DNA of 64,000 nt from [Pantoea] beijingensis (GTDB taxonomy: Bacteria > Pseudomonadota > Gammaproteobacteria > Enterobacterales > Enterobacteriaceae): assembly GCF_022647505.1 (NCBI RefSeq), contig NZ_CP071409.1, forward strand, positions 1,860,001 through 1,924,000, given 5' to 3'. This document shows, piece by piece, positions 29,949-39,403 of the stretch (position 1 is the first letter of the stretch; each line of letters opens with the position of its first letter). Both the position numbers and the translations under genes were made by a program. The notes beneath the pieces were generated by a model. That model made no database searches. It worked only from the letters and a program-made list of their open reading frames with translations, and was not told where the DNA came from.

Positions 29949-30962
29949 ATGGAAAAACCATTAACAGGAAAAGGCATTCTTATCGTTGAAGATGAGCGTG
30001 TTTTCCGTTCCTTGCTGGAAAATTTTCTGCAAGCATTGGGTGCAACGATCACGACGGCAAATGATGGACAGGAGGCACTTGAGGTACTCAGTCTGAGCCA
30101 GCCCGACCTGATTATCTGCGATCTTGAGATGCCGCGAATGAATGGTATCAGGCTGGTCGAACATCTTCGTACACATGGTGATCATGTTCCTGTTCTGGTT
30201 ATTTCAGCAACGGAGAATATGTCTGATATCGCCCATGTATTACGCCTTGGCGTACAGGATGTACTGCTTAAACCAGTCAGAGACCTGGAGCGTCTGCGTG
30301 AGGCCGTGTATGAATGCCTTTATCCCTCCATGTTTACTTCAAAGGTTGAAGAAGATGAACAGTTATTTCAGGACTGGGATGCACTGGTGCGTAACCCTTC
30401 AGCTGCAGCAAAACTACTTAAGCAGCTCCAGCCCCCTGTACAGCAGGTTATTGCCAATTGCCGTATTAATTACCGACAGCTAACCATGGCCGAGCAGCCT
30501 GGGTTAGTGCTGGATATTGCCGCGTTGTCGGATAAAGATCTGGCATTTTATTGTCTGGACGTAACGCGGGCCGGAGATAATGGAGTGCTTGCCGCACTGC
30601 TTTTACGCGCGCTGTTTAATGGCTTACTCCAGGAACAACTGTCAGGACAAGGGCATCGCCTGCCTGAATTAAGCGGTTTACTCAAACAGGTTAATGTTTT
30701 ATTACGTCAGGCCAATCTGGAAGGGCAATTTCCTTTACTGGTTGGTTATTACCATCAAAGTTTGAAAAATTTGGTTTTGGTCTCAGCGGGATTGAATGCC
30801 ACGCTTAATATTAATACTCACCAAATTCAGTTAAATAATGGTGTTCCACTCGGCACAACAGGTAACGCCTATCTAAATCAAATAAGCCAACGGTGTGATG
30901 CATGGCAGTGCCAGGTATGGGGTGCAGGTGGCCGCTTACGGTTAATGTTGTCTACTGAATAA
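29949..30962 (+). CDS. rssB: RssB, response regulator targeting sigma-S to ClpXP
   Basis: Adaptor that binds RpoS and delivers it to ClpXP; 337 residues, the E. coli length. Receiver domain 8-125 has acidic pocket E14/D15, phospho-acceptor D58 in IICDLEMPRMNG, and the Lys of VLLKPVRDL. The C-terminal PP2C-like domain (about 170-337) ends GGRLRLMLSTE. The start MEKPLTGK has gggggg/ggaac upstream. It links this region to general stress control together with ycgB and yeaGH, which in E. coli are RpoS-influenced. Confidence 0.96.
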   Translation: MEKPLTGKGILIVEDERVFRSLLENFLQALGATITTANDGQEALEVLSLSQPDLIICDLEMPRMNGIRLVEHLRTHGDHVPVLVISATENMSDIAHVLRLGVQDVLLKPVRDLERLREAVYECLYPSMFTSKVEEDEQLFQDWDALVRNPSAAAKLLKQLQPPVQQVIANCRINYRQLTMAEQPGLVLDIAALSDKDLAFYCLDVTRAGDNGVLAALLLRALFNGLLQEQLSGQGHRLPELSGLLKQVNVLLRQANLEGQFPLLVGYYHQSLKNLVLVSAGLNATLNINTHQIQLNNGVPLGTTGNAYLNQISQRCDAWQCQVWGAGGRLRLMLSTE

Positions 30963-31273
30963 CCAAACTTATCTCCCTTTTTTCTGCAATCATGTTGGGG
31001 CGCTGGATTTTTCATCTGAGTTGATTACGTCATTGGCTTTTCCGTCCCCATTTGCTTACAACACACTTTCACCTCCCTTATTTAAATCGTAACATTACCG
31101 ATTCAGCCTGCGGGACAACGCAAACCATAAGCTTTACACTTGGGTAATAATCTTAATTTCGTTGTAAAGGGTTTAACCAGGATAAATCCGGCGCCCCTGA
31201 GCTGATATACTCATGTCGTTTTTAAATCGACATATCAAGTAATAACTTGAACGGCCTAAAGAGAGGTATCTTG
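30963..31273. other. rssB-galU spacer
   Basis: 311 bp with no gene. A TATACT hexamer at about 31206-31211 could be a -10 element for galU; a good -35 is not evident. No clear rssB terminator is seen. Confidence 0.4.
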
Positions 31274-32182
31274 ATGTCTGCCTATAAGTCAAAAGTAAAA
31301 AAAGCGGTAATCCCTGTAGCGGGTTTGGGAACGCGTATGTTGCCTGCTACGAAAGCTATTCCTAAAGAGATGCTGCCGTTGGTTGATAAGCCGTTAATCC
31401 AGTATGTCGTTAACGAGTGCATCGCAGCCGGAATTAATGAAATTGTGCTGGTTACGCACTCCTCAAAGAACTCGATTGAAAACCATTTTGATACCAGCTT
31501 TGAGCTGGAAGCTATGTTGGAAAAGCGTGTTAAACGCCAGCTGCTTGATGAGATCCAGTCAATTTGCCCACCGCACGTTACTATCATGCAGGTTCGTCAA
31601 GGTATCGCTAAAGGATTGGGGCATGCGGTAATGTGCGCGCTTCCGCTGGTTGGTGATGAACCTTTCGTTGTTATCCTGCCTGATGTCATCATTGATGAAT
31701 ATGAATCCGATCCAACTAAAGATAACCTGGCCGAAATGCTGAAGCGTTTTGATGAAACGGGTTATAGCCAGATTATGGTTGAACCGGTAGAAGATGTGAC
31801 CGCCTATGGCGTCGTAGACTGTGAAGGTCGCGAACTGCAGCCGGGTGACAGTGCGCCAATGGTTGGCGTCGTTGAAAAGCCAAAAGCATCGGAGTCACCT
31901 TCTAATCTGGCCGTCGTCGGCCGCTACGTGCTTTCTGCCGATATATGGCCTCTGCTGGCGAAAACACCTCCGGGCGCGGGTGGTGAAGTTCAATTAACTG
32001 ATTCTATCGCGATGCTGATGGAAAAACAGACGGTTGAAGCCTATCACCTGAAAGGTGTTAGCCATGATTGCGGTAATAAATTGGGCTATATGCAAGCTTT
32101 TGTCGAATACGGTGTGCGTCATGCGACTCTGGGCCATGACTTTAAAGCGTGGTTGGAAAGCGCCGTAGATAATAAAAAGTAA
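31274..32182 (+). CDS. galU: GalU, UTP-glucose-1-phosphate uridylyltransferase
   Basis: Makes UDP-glucose for lipopolysaccharide core, exopolysaccharide, trehalose and glycogen-related pathways; 302 residues as in E. coli. The nucleotide-binding signature is [20 protein letters not shown], with the activating Lys in [16 protein letters not shown] and the metal Asp in [12 protein letters not shown]. The start [10 protein letters not shown] at 31274 matches the family. ugd follows after 25 bp: product to substrate, an operon making UDP-glucuronate. Confidence 0.97.
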   Translation: MSAYKSKVKKAVIPVAGLGTRMLPATKAIPKEMLPLVDKPLIQYVVNECIAAGINEIVLVTHSSKNSIENHFDTSFELEAMLEKRVKRQLLDEIQSICPPHVTIMQVRQGIAKGLGHAVMCALPLVGDEPFVVILPDVIIDEYESDPTKDNLAEMLKRFDETGYSQIMVEPVEDVTAYGVVDCEGRELQPGDSAPMVGVVEKPKASESPSNLAVVGRYVLSADIWPLLAKTPPGAGGEVQLTDSIAMLMEKQTVEAYHLKGVSHDCGNKLGYMQAFVEYGVRHATLGHDFKAWLESAVDNKK

Positions 32183-32207
32183 TTCATTCTAATAGCGGGA
32201 TAATACA

Positions 32208-33548
32208 ATGAAAGTCACCGTATTTGGTATCGGCTATGTTGGTCTGGTTCAGGCTGCGGTACTGGCCGAAGCGGGGCATGACGTCCTTTGTATCGATGTC
32301 GACGCACAAAGAGTTGAAAACCTTAAGCAAGGTATCATTCCTATATTTGAGCCTGGCTTAACGCCATTAGTTACGCAGAACTATGACTCGGGTCGATTGA
32401 AATTCAGCACCGATGCGGAAGAGGGCGTAAACCACGGTGTGGTGCAGTTTATTGCTGTCGGAACGCCTCCTGATGAAGATGGTTCAGCGGATCTGAAATA
32501 TGTGACCGCAGTAGCTCGCACTATCGCGCAGTACATGCGCGATCACAAAATAGTGATTGATAAGTCTACCGTACCGGTTGGTACTGCCGATCGCGTGCGT
32601 AATGTCATGCAAGAGACATTAAAAGCGCGTGGCCAGGAAGTGACATTCGATGTGGTTTCGAATCCGGAGTTCCTGAAAGAGGGGGCCGCGGTAGCCGATT
32701 GTATGCGTCCGGAACGTATTGTTATTGGTGCGGACAATGAAGAGGTTGTTGAGTTACTGCGTGAGCTCTATGAACCTTTCAACCGCAACCACGACCGTAT
32801 GATTGTGATGGACATCCGCAGCGCCGAGCTTACCAAGTACGCCGCAAACTGTATGCTGGCGACGAAAATTAGCTTTATGAACGAAATGTCTAACCTGGCT
32901 GAGCATCTGGGGGCTGATATTGAAAAAGTGCGCCTGGGTATTGGTTCCGATCCCCGTATTGGCTATGACTTCATCTATCCCGGTTGTGGCTACGGTGGTT
33001 CCTGTTTCCCGAAAGATGTACAGGCGATGATCCGTACGGCTGAATCTATCGGTTATCAGCCCCGTTTGCTGCGTGCGGTAGAAGACGTCAATGATACGCA
33101 AAAAACCAAACTGCCAGGGTTCATTAAACGTCATTTTGGTGATGATCTAAAAGGCAAAACTTTTGCACTTTGGGGGTTATCATTTAAACCTAATACTGAC
33201 GATATGCGTGAAGCTTCAGCGCGAGTCCTGATGGAAACATTGTGGGCGGCAGGTGCTTCGGTTCAGGCGTACGATCCGAAAGCGATGGATGAAGCTCAGC
33301 GTATTTACGGTCATCGTTCAGATTTGAAATTGATGGGTACCAAAGAAGCTGCGCTTCAGGGGGCTGATGGACTCGTTATTTGTACTGAATGGAAAAGTTT
33401 CCGCGCACCGGATTTTGATGTGATCAAGGCTGCATTAAAAGAACCGGTTATTTTTGATGGCCGTAATTTGTACGAGCCAGAAAGAGTTAGCAAGCGTGGT
33501 TTTGTTTATTATGCTATCGGTCGCGGTGCTTCTATAAATAATGCGTAA
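32208..33548 (+). CDS. ugd: Ugd, UDP-glucose 6-dehydrogenase (long type)
   Basis: NAD-dependent oxidation of UDP-glucose to UDP-glucuronate, precursor of exopolysaccharides and aminoarabinose-modified lipid A. At 446 residues it is about 60 longer than the 388-residue E. coli Ugd, and belongs to the longer bacterial form. The Rossmann motif is [31 protein letters not shown] and the catalytic Cys in [16 protein letters not shown] are intact; the C-terminal UDP-binding domain includes [15 protein letters not shown]. It sits behind galU rather than near an O-antigen locus. Only a weak ribosome-binding site (gcggga) precedes the ATG. Confidence 0.94.
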   Translation: MKVTVFGIGYVGLVQAAVLAEAGHDVLCIDVDAQRVENLKQGIIPIFEPGLTPLVTQNYDSGRLKFSTDAEEGVNHGVVQFIAVGTPPDEDGSADLKYVTAVARTIAQYMRDHKIVIDKSTVPVGTADRVRNVMQETLKARGQEVTFDVVSNPEFLKEGAAVADCMRPERIVIGADNEEVVELLRELYEPFNRNHDRMIVMDIRSAELTKYAANCMLATKISFMNEMSNLAEHLGADIEKVRLGIGSDPRIGYDFIYPGCGYGGSCFPKDVQAMIRTAESIGYQPRLLRAVEDVNDTQKTKLPGFIKRHFGDDLKGKTFALWGLSFKPNTDDMREASARVLMETLWAAGASVQAYDPKAMDEAQRIYGHRSDLKLMGTKEAALQGADGLVICTEWKSFRAPDFDVIKAALKEPVIFDGRNLYEPERVSKRGFVYYAIGRGASINNA

Positions 33549-33582
33549 TTATCCAATTCGGTAATTTGTATTATATGCTCAA

Positions 33583-33693
33583 AATAATTCGAGTTGCGCA
33601 GTGGAGGAAAACTCGGGAGGCTCCGGGAACTTACTCAGGTAAGTGAACGGGGGAGTGAGTGTAGTCTACTAACCTGCAACATGAAGTATGATT
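33583..33693 (+). repeat. ERIC-like intergenic repeat
   Basis: Contains a diverged copy of the ERIC central inverted repeat: ctccgggaacttactc, then ggtaagtgaacgggggagtg, compared with the consensus ...CCAGGAGCTTACATAAGTAAGTGACTGGGGTGAGCG. The outer ends ATAATTCGAGTTGC and GCAACATGAAGTATGA match the ERIC termini. It lies 35 bp after the ugd stop, so it will be part of the galU-ugd transcript 3' end. Confidence 0.85.
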
Positions 33694-34162
33694 AGCCTTG
33701 AACGGCACCAGACAATTGAAACGACATAAGCCCAGCACAGACATTGAGTGAAGCGTTAGTGCTGGGCCTTCCCATCGGATAATCTCATTGCGTTGCTCCA
33801 CAGAGCCTGCATTAACCAGAAATAAACCTGAGCCGATAAGCCCGTATAGAAAGAGCGCAGTGCTTACAGAAAAGGCTACATGAGAATGTGACTTGTGCTG
33901 AGGGCTGTATATGGCGCAAGGGCTTAGCTCTGAACTGGCATATGCAGCTATTTTTAGCGCAATGCACGAGGGAACCTTGCCATAAGAAAAAGGAAGCTTT
34001 CGCTTCCTTTGAGCCTGACGCCAGTATGAACGGGGGGGATCGAACGAAATGTGGATGCAGTAGCGACTTGCGAAGCTAAAACCCATCATTGAATTACCCC
34101 AATGCATACCGGGCAGGCGATTTTATCTGGGTGTGTAGTACTGTCTTACAAATCAATAATGC
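33694..34162. other. Unexplained ugd-hns spacer with hairpins
   Basis: Nearly 470 bp beyond the ERIC element without a supported gene. It includes an inverted repeat GCCCAGCAC/GTGCTGGGC (33730-33767) that may end the ugd transcript, and a terminator-like hairpin AAAGGAAGC-TTTC-GCTTCCTTT (33989-34010) with a T-rich flank on the minus strand. On the minus strand just before it is CGTTCGATCCCCCC, reminiscent of a tRNA T-arm. The 158-codon leftward open frame here (33631-34107) runs into the ERIC element and has no recognisable domain. It may be a remnant of a lost element. Confidence 0.4.
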
Positions 34163-34200
34163 CAAAAAAATAACCCCATACTTAAAATGGAGTTATTTGG
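34163..34200 (-). terminator. hns terminator
   Basis: Minus-strand stem AAATAACTCCAT / ATGGGGTTATTT (one G-T pair) with a 7-nt loop, followed directly by TTTTT. It starts 19 bp after the hns stop codon. Confidence 0.9.
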
Positions 34201-34218
34201 AAGCACCCTGGACAAGTA

Positions 34219-34626
34219 TTACAGTAGGAAATCATCCAACTGTTTACCTTGTTCCTCAATTGCTTTTTTGATTACTGCTGGTGTGCGTCCCTGACCGGTC
34301 CAGGTTTTTGATTCGCCATTCTCATCGATATATGAGTATTTTGCTGGGCGCGCTGCGCGTTTAGCCTTACCCGTTGCTTTAGTCGCAGCCATGGTCTGCA
34401 GCAATTCATTTGGATCGATGCCATCGGCAATCAGCATTTCGCGATATTGTTGCAGTTTACGAGTGCGTTCTTCAATTTCAGCCTGAGCTTGAGAATCTTC
34501 TTCACGACGTTCGTTAACGACAACTTCCAGCTTTTCCAGCATCTCTTCCAGCGTTTCCAGAGTACATTCTCTCGCCTGGGCACGTAGTGTACGGATGTTG
34601 TTCAGAATTTTAAGTGCTTCGCTCAT
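34219..34626 (-). CDS. hns: H-NS, nucleoid-structuring global silencer
   Basis: 135-residue DNA-binding protein (E. coli 137) that silences AT-rich and horizontally acquired DNA. The N-terminal oligomerisation coiled coil is at 1-80 ([18 protein letters not shown]), the linker is basic ([14 protein letters not shown]), and the C-terminal AT-hook-like domain has the QGR core in [16 protein letters not shown]. The start [14 protein letters not shown] at 34626 is the family start; the in-frame 5' extension to 34704 is untranslated leader. It is flanked by galU-ugd and tdk as in E. coli. Confidence 0.97.
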   Translation of the reverse strand: MSEALKILNNIRTLRAQARECTLETLEEMLEKLEVVVNERREEDSQAQAEIEERTRKLQQYREMLIADGIDPNELLQTMAATKATGKAKRAARPAKYSYIDENGESKTWTGQGRTPAVIKKAIEEQGKQLDDFLL

Positions 34627-34899
34627 TGTCCAAATCTCAAAATTATATTGGGTGGGGGAAATGTTCTGCCTGATAATAATAGAGGCCGAAAATAAGAACT
34701 GCAATAGCTAATTTTGTAAGAAATCCCAAATAACTAATTAAAGTGCGATGAAGATAACGCTATTAGCTAAGATTTAAAGCTGAATGTTGTAGAAATATCC
34801 GGAATGATTAAATAAGCCTTAAAAAACCCGTGAAATGACTGTGCAAATCGACAACGGTTGAGGCAATAGATATGAGGTGCCAGTCACATGAGTTGGTGA

Positions 34900-35082
34900 T
34901 TGTCGGACAGAATAACAGCGCTAAATATACCTGTAAGCGTCACGAAGACACGGGCATCGCCCACACTAAACAGAGTTGAATCGTTTACGCAGGTTTGCCT
35001 GTTGGGCGTTGCGGTTCTGGTGTCAGGGTGTCATGGCGATTATTTTGCCAATAAAGAAAATCACAAAAATATTATCGGATAA
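34900..35082 (+). CDS. Candidate small lipoprotein-like ORF (60 aa)
   Basis: Open frame of 60 codons from a TTG at 34900. Residues 31-44 look like the end of a lipoprotein signal peptide: hydrophobic QVCLLGVAVLVSGC, with a lipobox-like VSGC, then a polar tail HGDYFANKENHKN. Against it: the start is TTG without a clear ribosome-binding site, the first 28 residues are not a typical signal N-region, and I know no homolog at this locus. Translation from an internal GTT/GTG-type start would also be weak. It may be chance. Confidence 0.2.
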   Translation: MSDRITALNIPVSVTKTRASPTLNRVESFTQVCLLGVAVLVSGCHGDYFANKENHKNIIG

Positions 35083-35161
35083 AAATTAAGAATTTTGTCT
35101 ATAAATGCCTTATGGCTATTGAGCGTAATATCTGCGTTTGTCTCGATATCGGATGAGGGAA

Positions 35162-35212
35162 CCCCTCCAGAAACCCAGCCATTGGGGACGTGGTTGCTTG
35201 CCCGGGGAGGGG
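35162..35212 (+). promoter_or_regulatory. GC-rich hairpin upstream of tdk
   Basis: CCCCTCC (35162-35168) pairs with GGAGGGG (35206-35212), with an inner CCCA/TGGG pairing. It stands out against the AT-rich surroundings, 57 bp before the tdk ATG. It could be a terminator for a short upstream transcript, or a leader structure. No known riboswitch class is recognised. Confidence 0.4.
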
Positions 35213-35268
35213 CTGTGATACACTCAATAACAGACTATTCTGAACAATCTTAATGCGGGGTTAAGCTG

Positions 35269-35889
35269 ATGGCTCAGCTTTATTTTTATTATTCGGCGAT
35301 GAACGCGGGTAAGTCCACTGCATTGTTGCAGTCTTCTTATAATTATCATGAGAGAGGGATGCGTACATTAGTGTACACGGCGGAAATTGATAATCGTTTT
35401 GGCCGGGCTAAAGTCACTTCACGTATAGGATTATCATCACCTGCAAAACTGTATAATAAGCAAACTTCACTGTTTGATGAAATTAGCGCAGAGCATAGCC
35501 AGCAACCGATACACTGTGTTTTGGTTGATGAGAGTCAATTTCTTACCCGCGAACAAGTTAGAGAACTTTCTGATATCGTTGATGGGCTGGATATTCCTGT
35601 GTTGTGTTATGGTTTGCGTACTGATTTCCGTGGGGAATTGTTTAGCGGGAGTCAATATTTACTGGCCTGGTCAGATAAGCTCGTTGAGTTAAAAACAATC
35701 TGTCACTGTGGACGTAAGGCCAGTATGGTATTACGTTTGGACAGCAATGGTGCGCCATATAAAGAGGGTGAACAGGTGGTGATCGGAGGAAATGAACGCT
35801 ATGTATCCGTTTGCCGTAAGCACTATAAAGAGGCATTAGACGGTGGTTCGCAGTTGGCCATTCATGGAAATCGCGCTGACAGAACGTAG
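35269..35889 (+). CDS. tdk: Tdk, thymidine kinase
   Basis: Phosphorylates thymidine (and deoxyuridine) with ATP in salvage; 206 residues (E. coli 205). The P-loop is [15 protein letters not shown], the Walker-B-like segment [15 protein letters not shown]. Structural zinc-binding cysteines are in ICHCGRKAS and the C-terminal VCRKHYKEA. The start ATG has gcggggtt upstream. Confidence 0.96.
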   Translation: MAQLYFYYSAMNAGKSTALLQSSYNYHERGMRTLVYTAEIDNRFGRAKVTSRIGLSSPAKLYNKQTSLFDEISAEHSQQPIHCVLVDESQFLTREQVRELSDIVDGLDIPVLCYGLRTDFRGELFSGSQYLLAWSDKLVELKTICHCGRKASMVLRLDSNGAPYKEGEQVVIGGNERYVSVCRKHYKEALDGGSQLAIHGNRADRT

Positions 35890-36048
35890 AGCACATAATG
35901 CCGCTGCGCGGGGTTTACTTTAAGTATTTGTAGAGCGTTTGCCTGCTTAACTGATGCTCGGCATCCTGATAGTTGGCAGGATAGATAAAGGAAGTGTCGT
36001 TCAGAAAGGTAAACCAGCGTATGGCCTGTAGTCGCATCAGCATACAGG

Positions 36049-36129
36049 CTTTAAACGGGGCGGTAACGTAACCCCCCGTTTAAAGGTGAGTGTGTAATGT
36101 GGCGCTATCGCGCGGCCGTATGGCCGCGC
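36049..36129. terminator. Two strong hairpins between tdk and adhE
   Basis: A perfect 12-bp stem CTTTAAACGGGG/CCCCGTTTAAAG (36049-36085) and a perfect 8-bp stem GCGCGGCC-GTAT-GGCCGCGC (36110-36129) lie between the convergent tdk and adhE genes. Neither has a long T tract. They most likely define the 3' ends of both transcripts; this is inferred from position. Confidence 0.6.
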
Positions 36130-36147
36130 TGTGTTAAGCACCGAGCT

Positions 36148-38835
36148 TTACTTTTTTACTTTCTTTTCGGTTCCCTTTACCAGCCTGATAGGTTGTTCCG
36201 CTATCGCTTCGGCAACATTCGCGAAAGGTTCTACAAATTCACGACCATAATAAGTATCTAGCATGATTTGTTTTAGCTCAGCAATCAGAGGATAACGCGG
36301 GTTAGCGCCTGTACACTGGTCGTCAAAGGCATCGTCAGCCAGTTTATCCACTTTCGCCAGAAAATCAGCTTCCTGCACACCCGCTTCACGGATCGATTTC
36401 GGAATTCCCAGTTCAGCTTTAATGTCTTCGAGCCAGGCAAGCAGTTTCACAATTTTCTGTGCAGTGCGGTCACCGGCAGCGCTTAACCCCAAGTGATCAG
36501 CAACTTCAGCGTATCGACGGCGCGCTTGCGGGCGGTCGTACTGACTAAAAGCTGTCTGTTTTGTCGGATTGTCATTGGCGTTATAGCGAATAACATTCGA
36601 AATCAGTAGGGCATTCGCCAGACCGTGTGGAATGTGAAATTCTGAGCCCAGTTTATGCGCCATCGAGTGACAAACACCGAGGAATGCATTCGCAAAAGCA
36701 ATACCCGCTATTGTCGCTGCATTGTGAACGCGCTCGCGAGCAACCGGATTTTTAGCGCCTTCGTTGTAACTCGCAGGTAGATTCTCTTTAAGCAGCTTCA
36801 AAGCCTGTAGTGCCTGACCATCAGAATATTCATTCGCCAGCACGGAAACATAGGCTTCCAGTGAATGGGTGACGGCATCCAGACCACCAAAGGCGCACAG
36901 TGATTTTGGCATATTCATCACTAAATTGGCGTCAACAATGGCCATGTCAGGTGTTAATGCGTAATCAGCCAGAGGATATTTCTGACCTGTCGCATCATCG
37001 GTTACAACAGCAAATGGCGTTACTTCAGAACCGGTGCCTGAGGTGGTGGTAATCGCGATCATCTTCGCTTTTACACCCATTTTTGGGAATTTATAGATAC
37101 GCTTACGGATATCCATGAAGCGCAGCGCCAGCTCTTCAAAGTGCGTTTCAGGATGTTCGTACATGACCCACATGATTTTCGCAGCATCCATTGGAGAGCC
37201 CCCGCCCAGTGCGATGATGACATCAGGCTTAAAGGAGTTCATTTGCTCAGCACCTTTGCGTACGATACTTAACGTTGGATCAGCCTCAACCTCGAAGAAG
37301 ACTTCCGTTTCAATGCCGTGAGATTTTAGTACTGAGGTAATTTGGTCGGCATAACCGTTATTAAATAAGAAGCGGTCTGTCACGATAAAAGCGCGTTTTG
37401 CACCATCCGTGGCCACTTCTTCCAAAGCAATTGGTAGCGAACCACGGCGGAAGTAGATCGATTTCGGAAGTTTATGCCACAACATATTTTCAGCTCGCTT
37501 GGCTACGGTTTTCTTGTTGATCAGATGTTTAGGTCCGACGTTTTCAGAAATCGAATTCCCTCCCCAAGAGCCACAACCGAGCGTCAATGATGGGGCCAGT
37601 TTAAAGTTATAAAGATCGCCAATGCCCCCCTGAGATGCTGGCGTGTTAATCAGAATACGGGCGGTTTTCATTTTGTCGCCGAAATAATTCACGCGTTCAC
37701 GTTCATTATCTTGATCGGTATAGAGACAGGAGGTATGGCCGATACCTCCCATGGCAACAAGTTTTTCGGCTTTACTGACGGCATCTTCAAAGTTTTTTGC
37801 CCGGTACATTGCCAGCGTGGGTGATAACTTTTCATGGGCAAATGGCTCTGATTCATCAACCTGCTGGACTTCCCCAATGAGGATTTTGGTATCGCCGGGA
37901 ACATCAATACCGGCCATCTCGGCAATTTTGACCGCTGGTTGGCCAACAATTGCTGCATTGAGTGCGCCATTTTTCAGAATAATATCCTGAACAGCTTTCA
38001 GTTCTTTACCTTGCAGCATATATCCGCCGTGGCTGGCGAAGCGTTCGCGCACGGTTTCATATGCGGAATCCACCACGATAACCGACTGCTCGGATGCGCA
38101 AATAACGCCGTTGTCGAAGGTTTTAGACATCAGGATTGAGGCGACAGCGCGTTTAATATCGGCGGTTTCATCAATAACTACTGGTGTGTTACCGGCGCCA
38201 ACGCCTATCGCAGGTTTACCCGAGCTATAGGCTGCTTTAACCATTCCCGGACCACCTGTGGCCAGAATGAGATTGATGTCCGGGTGGTGCATTAACTGGT
38301 TCGATAGCTCAACCGAAGGAACGTCAATCCAGCCGATGATATCTTTTGGTGCGCCGGCCGCGATAGCCGCCTGCAACACGATGTCTGCAGCTTTATTAGT
38401 CGCTTCTTTTGCTCGTGGATGTGGAGAAAATATAATACCGTTACGTGTTTTCAGGCTGATGAGCGCTTTAAAAATGGCAGTAGAAGTGGGGTTAGTGGTA
38501 GGAACAATACCGCAAATGATACCGGTTGGCTCGGCAATAGTAATGGTCCCGAAAGTATCATTTGTTTCGAGGATGCCGCAGGTTTTCTCATCTTTATAAG
38601 CATTGTAGATATACTCTGAAGCAAAATGGTTTTTGATCACTTTGTCTTCAACAATCCCCATTCCTGACTCAGCCACTGCCATCTTGGCCAAAGGAATTCG
38701 GGCATCTGCCGCGGCGAGAGCCGCCGCGCGAAAGATTTTATCGACTTGTTCTTGAGTGAAGTTGGCATATTCACGCTGGGCTTTTTTTACACGTTCTACA
38801 AGTGCGTTTAGTTCAGCGACATTAGTAACGGCCAT
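36148..38835 (-). CDS. adhE: AdhE, bifunctional acetaldehyde-CoA/alcohol dehydrogenase
   Basis: Fermentative enzyme reducing acetyl-CoA to acetaldehyde and then ethanol with NADH; it assembles into spirosomes. 895 residues (E. coli 891). The N-terminal ALDH domain (1-440) has the catalytic Cys in NGVICASEQSVIVVD. The C-terminal iron-dependent ADH domain (450-870) has GGGSPMDAAKIMW and iron-ligand histidines in FLGVCHSMAHKLGSEFHIPHG. The start ATG has aggag 6 nt upstream. The upstream region carries an FNR-like palindrome, consistent with anaerobic expression. Confidence 0.97.
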   Translation of the reverse strand: MAVTNVAELNALVERVKKAQREYANFTQEQVDKIFRAAALAAADARIPLAKMAVAESGMGIVEDKVIKNHFASEYIYNAYKDEKTCGILETNDTFGTITIAEPTGIICGIVPTTNPTSTAIFKALISLKTRNGIIFSPHPRAKEATNKAADIVLQAAIAAGAPKDIIGWIDVPSVELSNQLMHHPDINLILATGGPGMVKAAYSSGKPAIGVGAGNTPVVIDETADIKRAVASILMSKTFDNGVICASEQSVIVVDSAYETVRERFASHGGYMLQGKELKAVQDIILKNGALNAAIVGQPAVKIAEMAGIDVPGDTKILIGEVQQVDESEPFAHEKLSPTLAMYRAKNFEDAVSKAEKLVAMGGIGHTSCLYTDQDNERERVNYFGDKMKTARILINTPASQGGIGDLYNFKLAPSLTLGCGSWGGNSISENVGPKHLINKKTVAKRAENMLWHKLPKSIYFRRGSLPIALEEVATDGAKRAFIVTDRFLFNNGYADQITSVLKSHGIETEVFFEVEADPTLSIVRKGAEQMNSFKPDVIIALGGGSPMDAAKIMWVMYEHPETHFEELALRFMDIRKRIYKFPKMGVKAKMIAITTTSGTGSEVTPFAVVTDDATGQKYPLADYALTPDMAIVDANLVMNMPKSLCAFGGLDAVTHSLEAYVSVLANEYSDGQALQALKLLKENLPASYNEGAKNPVARERVHNAATIAGIAFANAFLGVCHSMAHKLGSEFHIPHGLANALLISNVIRYNANDNPTKQTAFSQYDRPQARRRYAEVADHLGLSAAGDRTAQKIVKLLAWLEDIKAELGIPKSIREAGVQEADFLAKVDKLADDAFDDQCTGANPRYPLIAELKQIMLDTYYGREFVEPFANVAEAIAEQPIRLVKGTEKKVKK

Positions 38836-39062
38836 AATGCTCTCCTGGAAAGTTAAACTCTATTAGTAAACAAACCTGAGCTGATGAGTATAGTTACTGA
38901 CTAAGAACTGTGCTGAGAAGCACGGTTTCAAGGCATTGAAATACGCATTAAAATCAGACCGATTTACTGAGAGAGTTTACTGGATTTGTTTCCAACGACC
39001 GTTTAAACCGTTTCCAGACCTGCTCTGTGGTAATGAGCTTACCTATTTAGGGGTAAGCGTTT

Positions 39063-39078
39063 CATGATTTAAATCATG
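39063..39078. promoter_or_regulatory. FNR-type palindrome upstream of adhE
   Basis: CATGATTTAAATCATG is a perfect 16-bp palindrome containing the FNR core TGAT-N4-ATCA, 228 bp before the adhE start. The outer bases differ from the full FNR consensus (TTGAT/ATCAA). Confidence 0.5.
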
Positions 39079-39258
39079 TTTCATGTAAGCTGACACCATT
39101 CAGCTCACTATTTGCAATAACAATGCTTAACAGCAAAAAAACATGCTGATTACAAAGGGTCGCGGCCGACTCAAGGAGCTTACAACGTCAGGTGTGATCA
39201 GAAAGTCATGCATGTTGTGCGGATAAACATCACCATTACTTCCGCAGCATCAAGGGGG

Positions 39259-39324
39259 ACAACCCGGTGAAGTTTGATATTACTGGCGATATTCACCATT
39301 CATGCGGGTTATTCCAGTGATATC
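39259..39324 (+). promoter_or_regulatory. Nested inverted repeats in the ychE leader
   Basis: Two mutually exclusive pairings are possible. One is AACCCG-GTGAA with TTCAC and CGGGTT (39260-39310). The other is GATATTACTGG (39276-39286) with CCAGTGATATC (39314-39324), one mismatch. Such alternation is typical of attenuator-like leaders but also of operator pairs; the function is unknown. Confidence 0.4.
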
Positions 39325-39403
39325 GACTGCTCCGGGGTATGGTAACTAAGCCGTTTTTCCATTAGATTAAGCGCCTGATTTTAGTTCAGCTTGGGAGCGC
39401 CAG

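Larger units (their letters stand above)
34627..35268. other. hns-tdk divergent spacer
   Basis: 642 bp holding the hns promoter region (AT-rich 34640-34830, as expected for H-NS autoregulation) and the tdk leader. A possible tiny lipoprotein frame and a GC-rich hairpin inside are listed separately. Nothing else is supported. Confidence 0.5.
38836..39403. other. adhE-ychE divergent regulatory region
   Basis: 568 bp without a gene. It holds the long adhE promoter region and a ychE leader with nested inverted repeats (both noted separately). E. coli adhE likewise has an unusually long, multi-regulator 5' region. Confidence 0.6.

Noticed and set aside
33631..34107. 158-codon leftward frame in the ugd-hns spacer
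   Set aside because: It runs into an ERIC repeat, overlaps two hairpins and shows no domain; treated as non-coding or remnant sequence rather than a gene.
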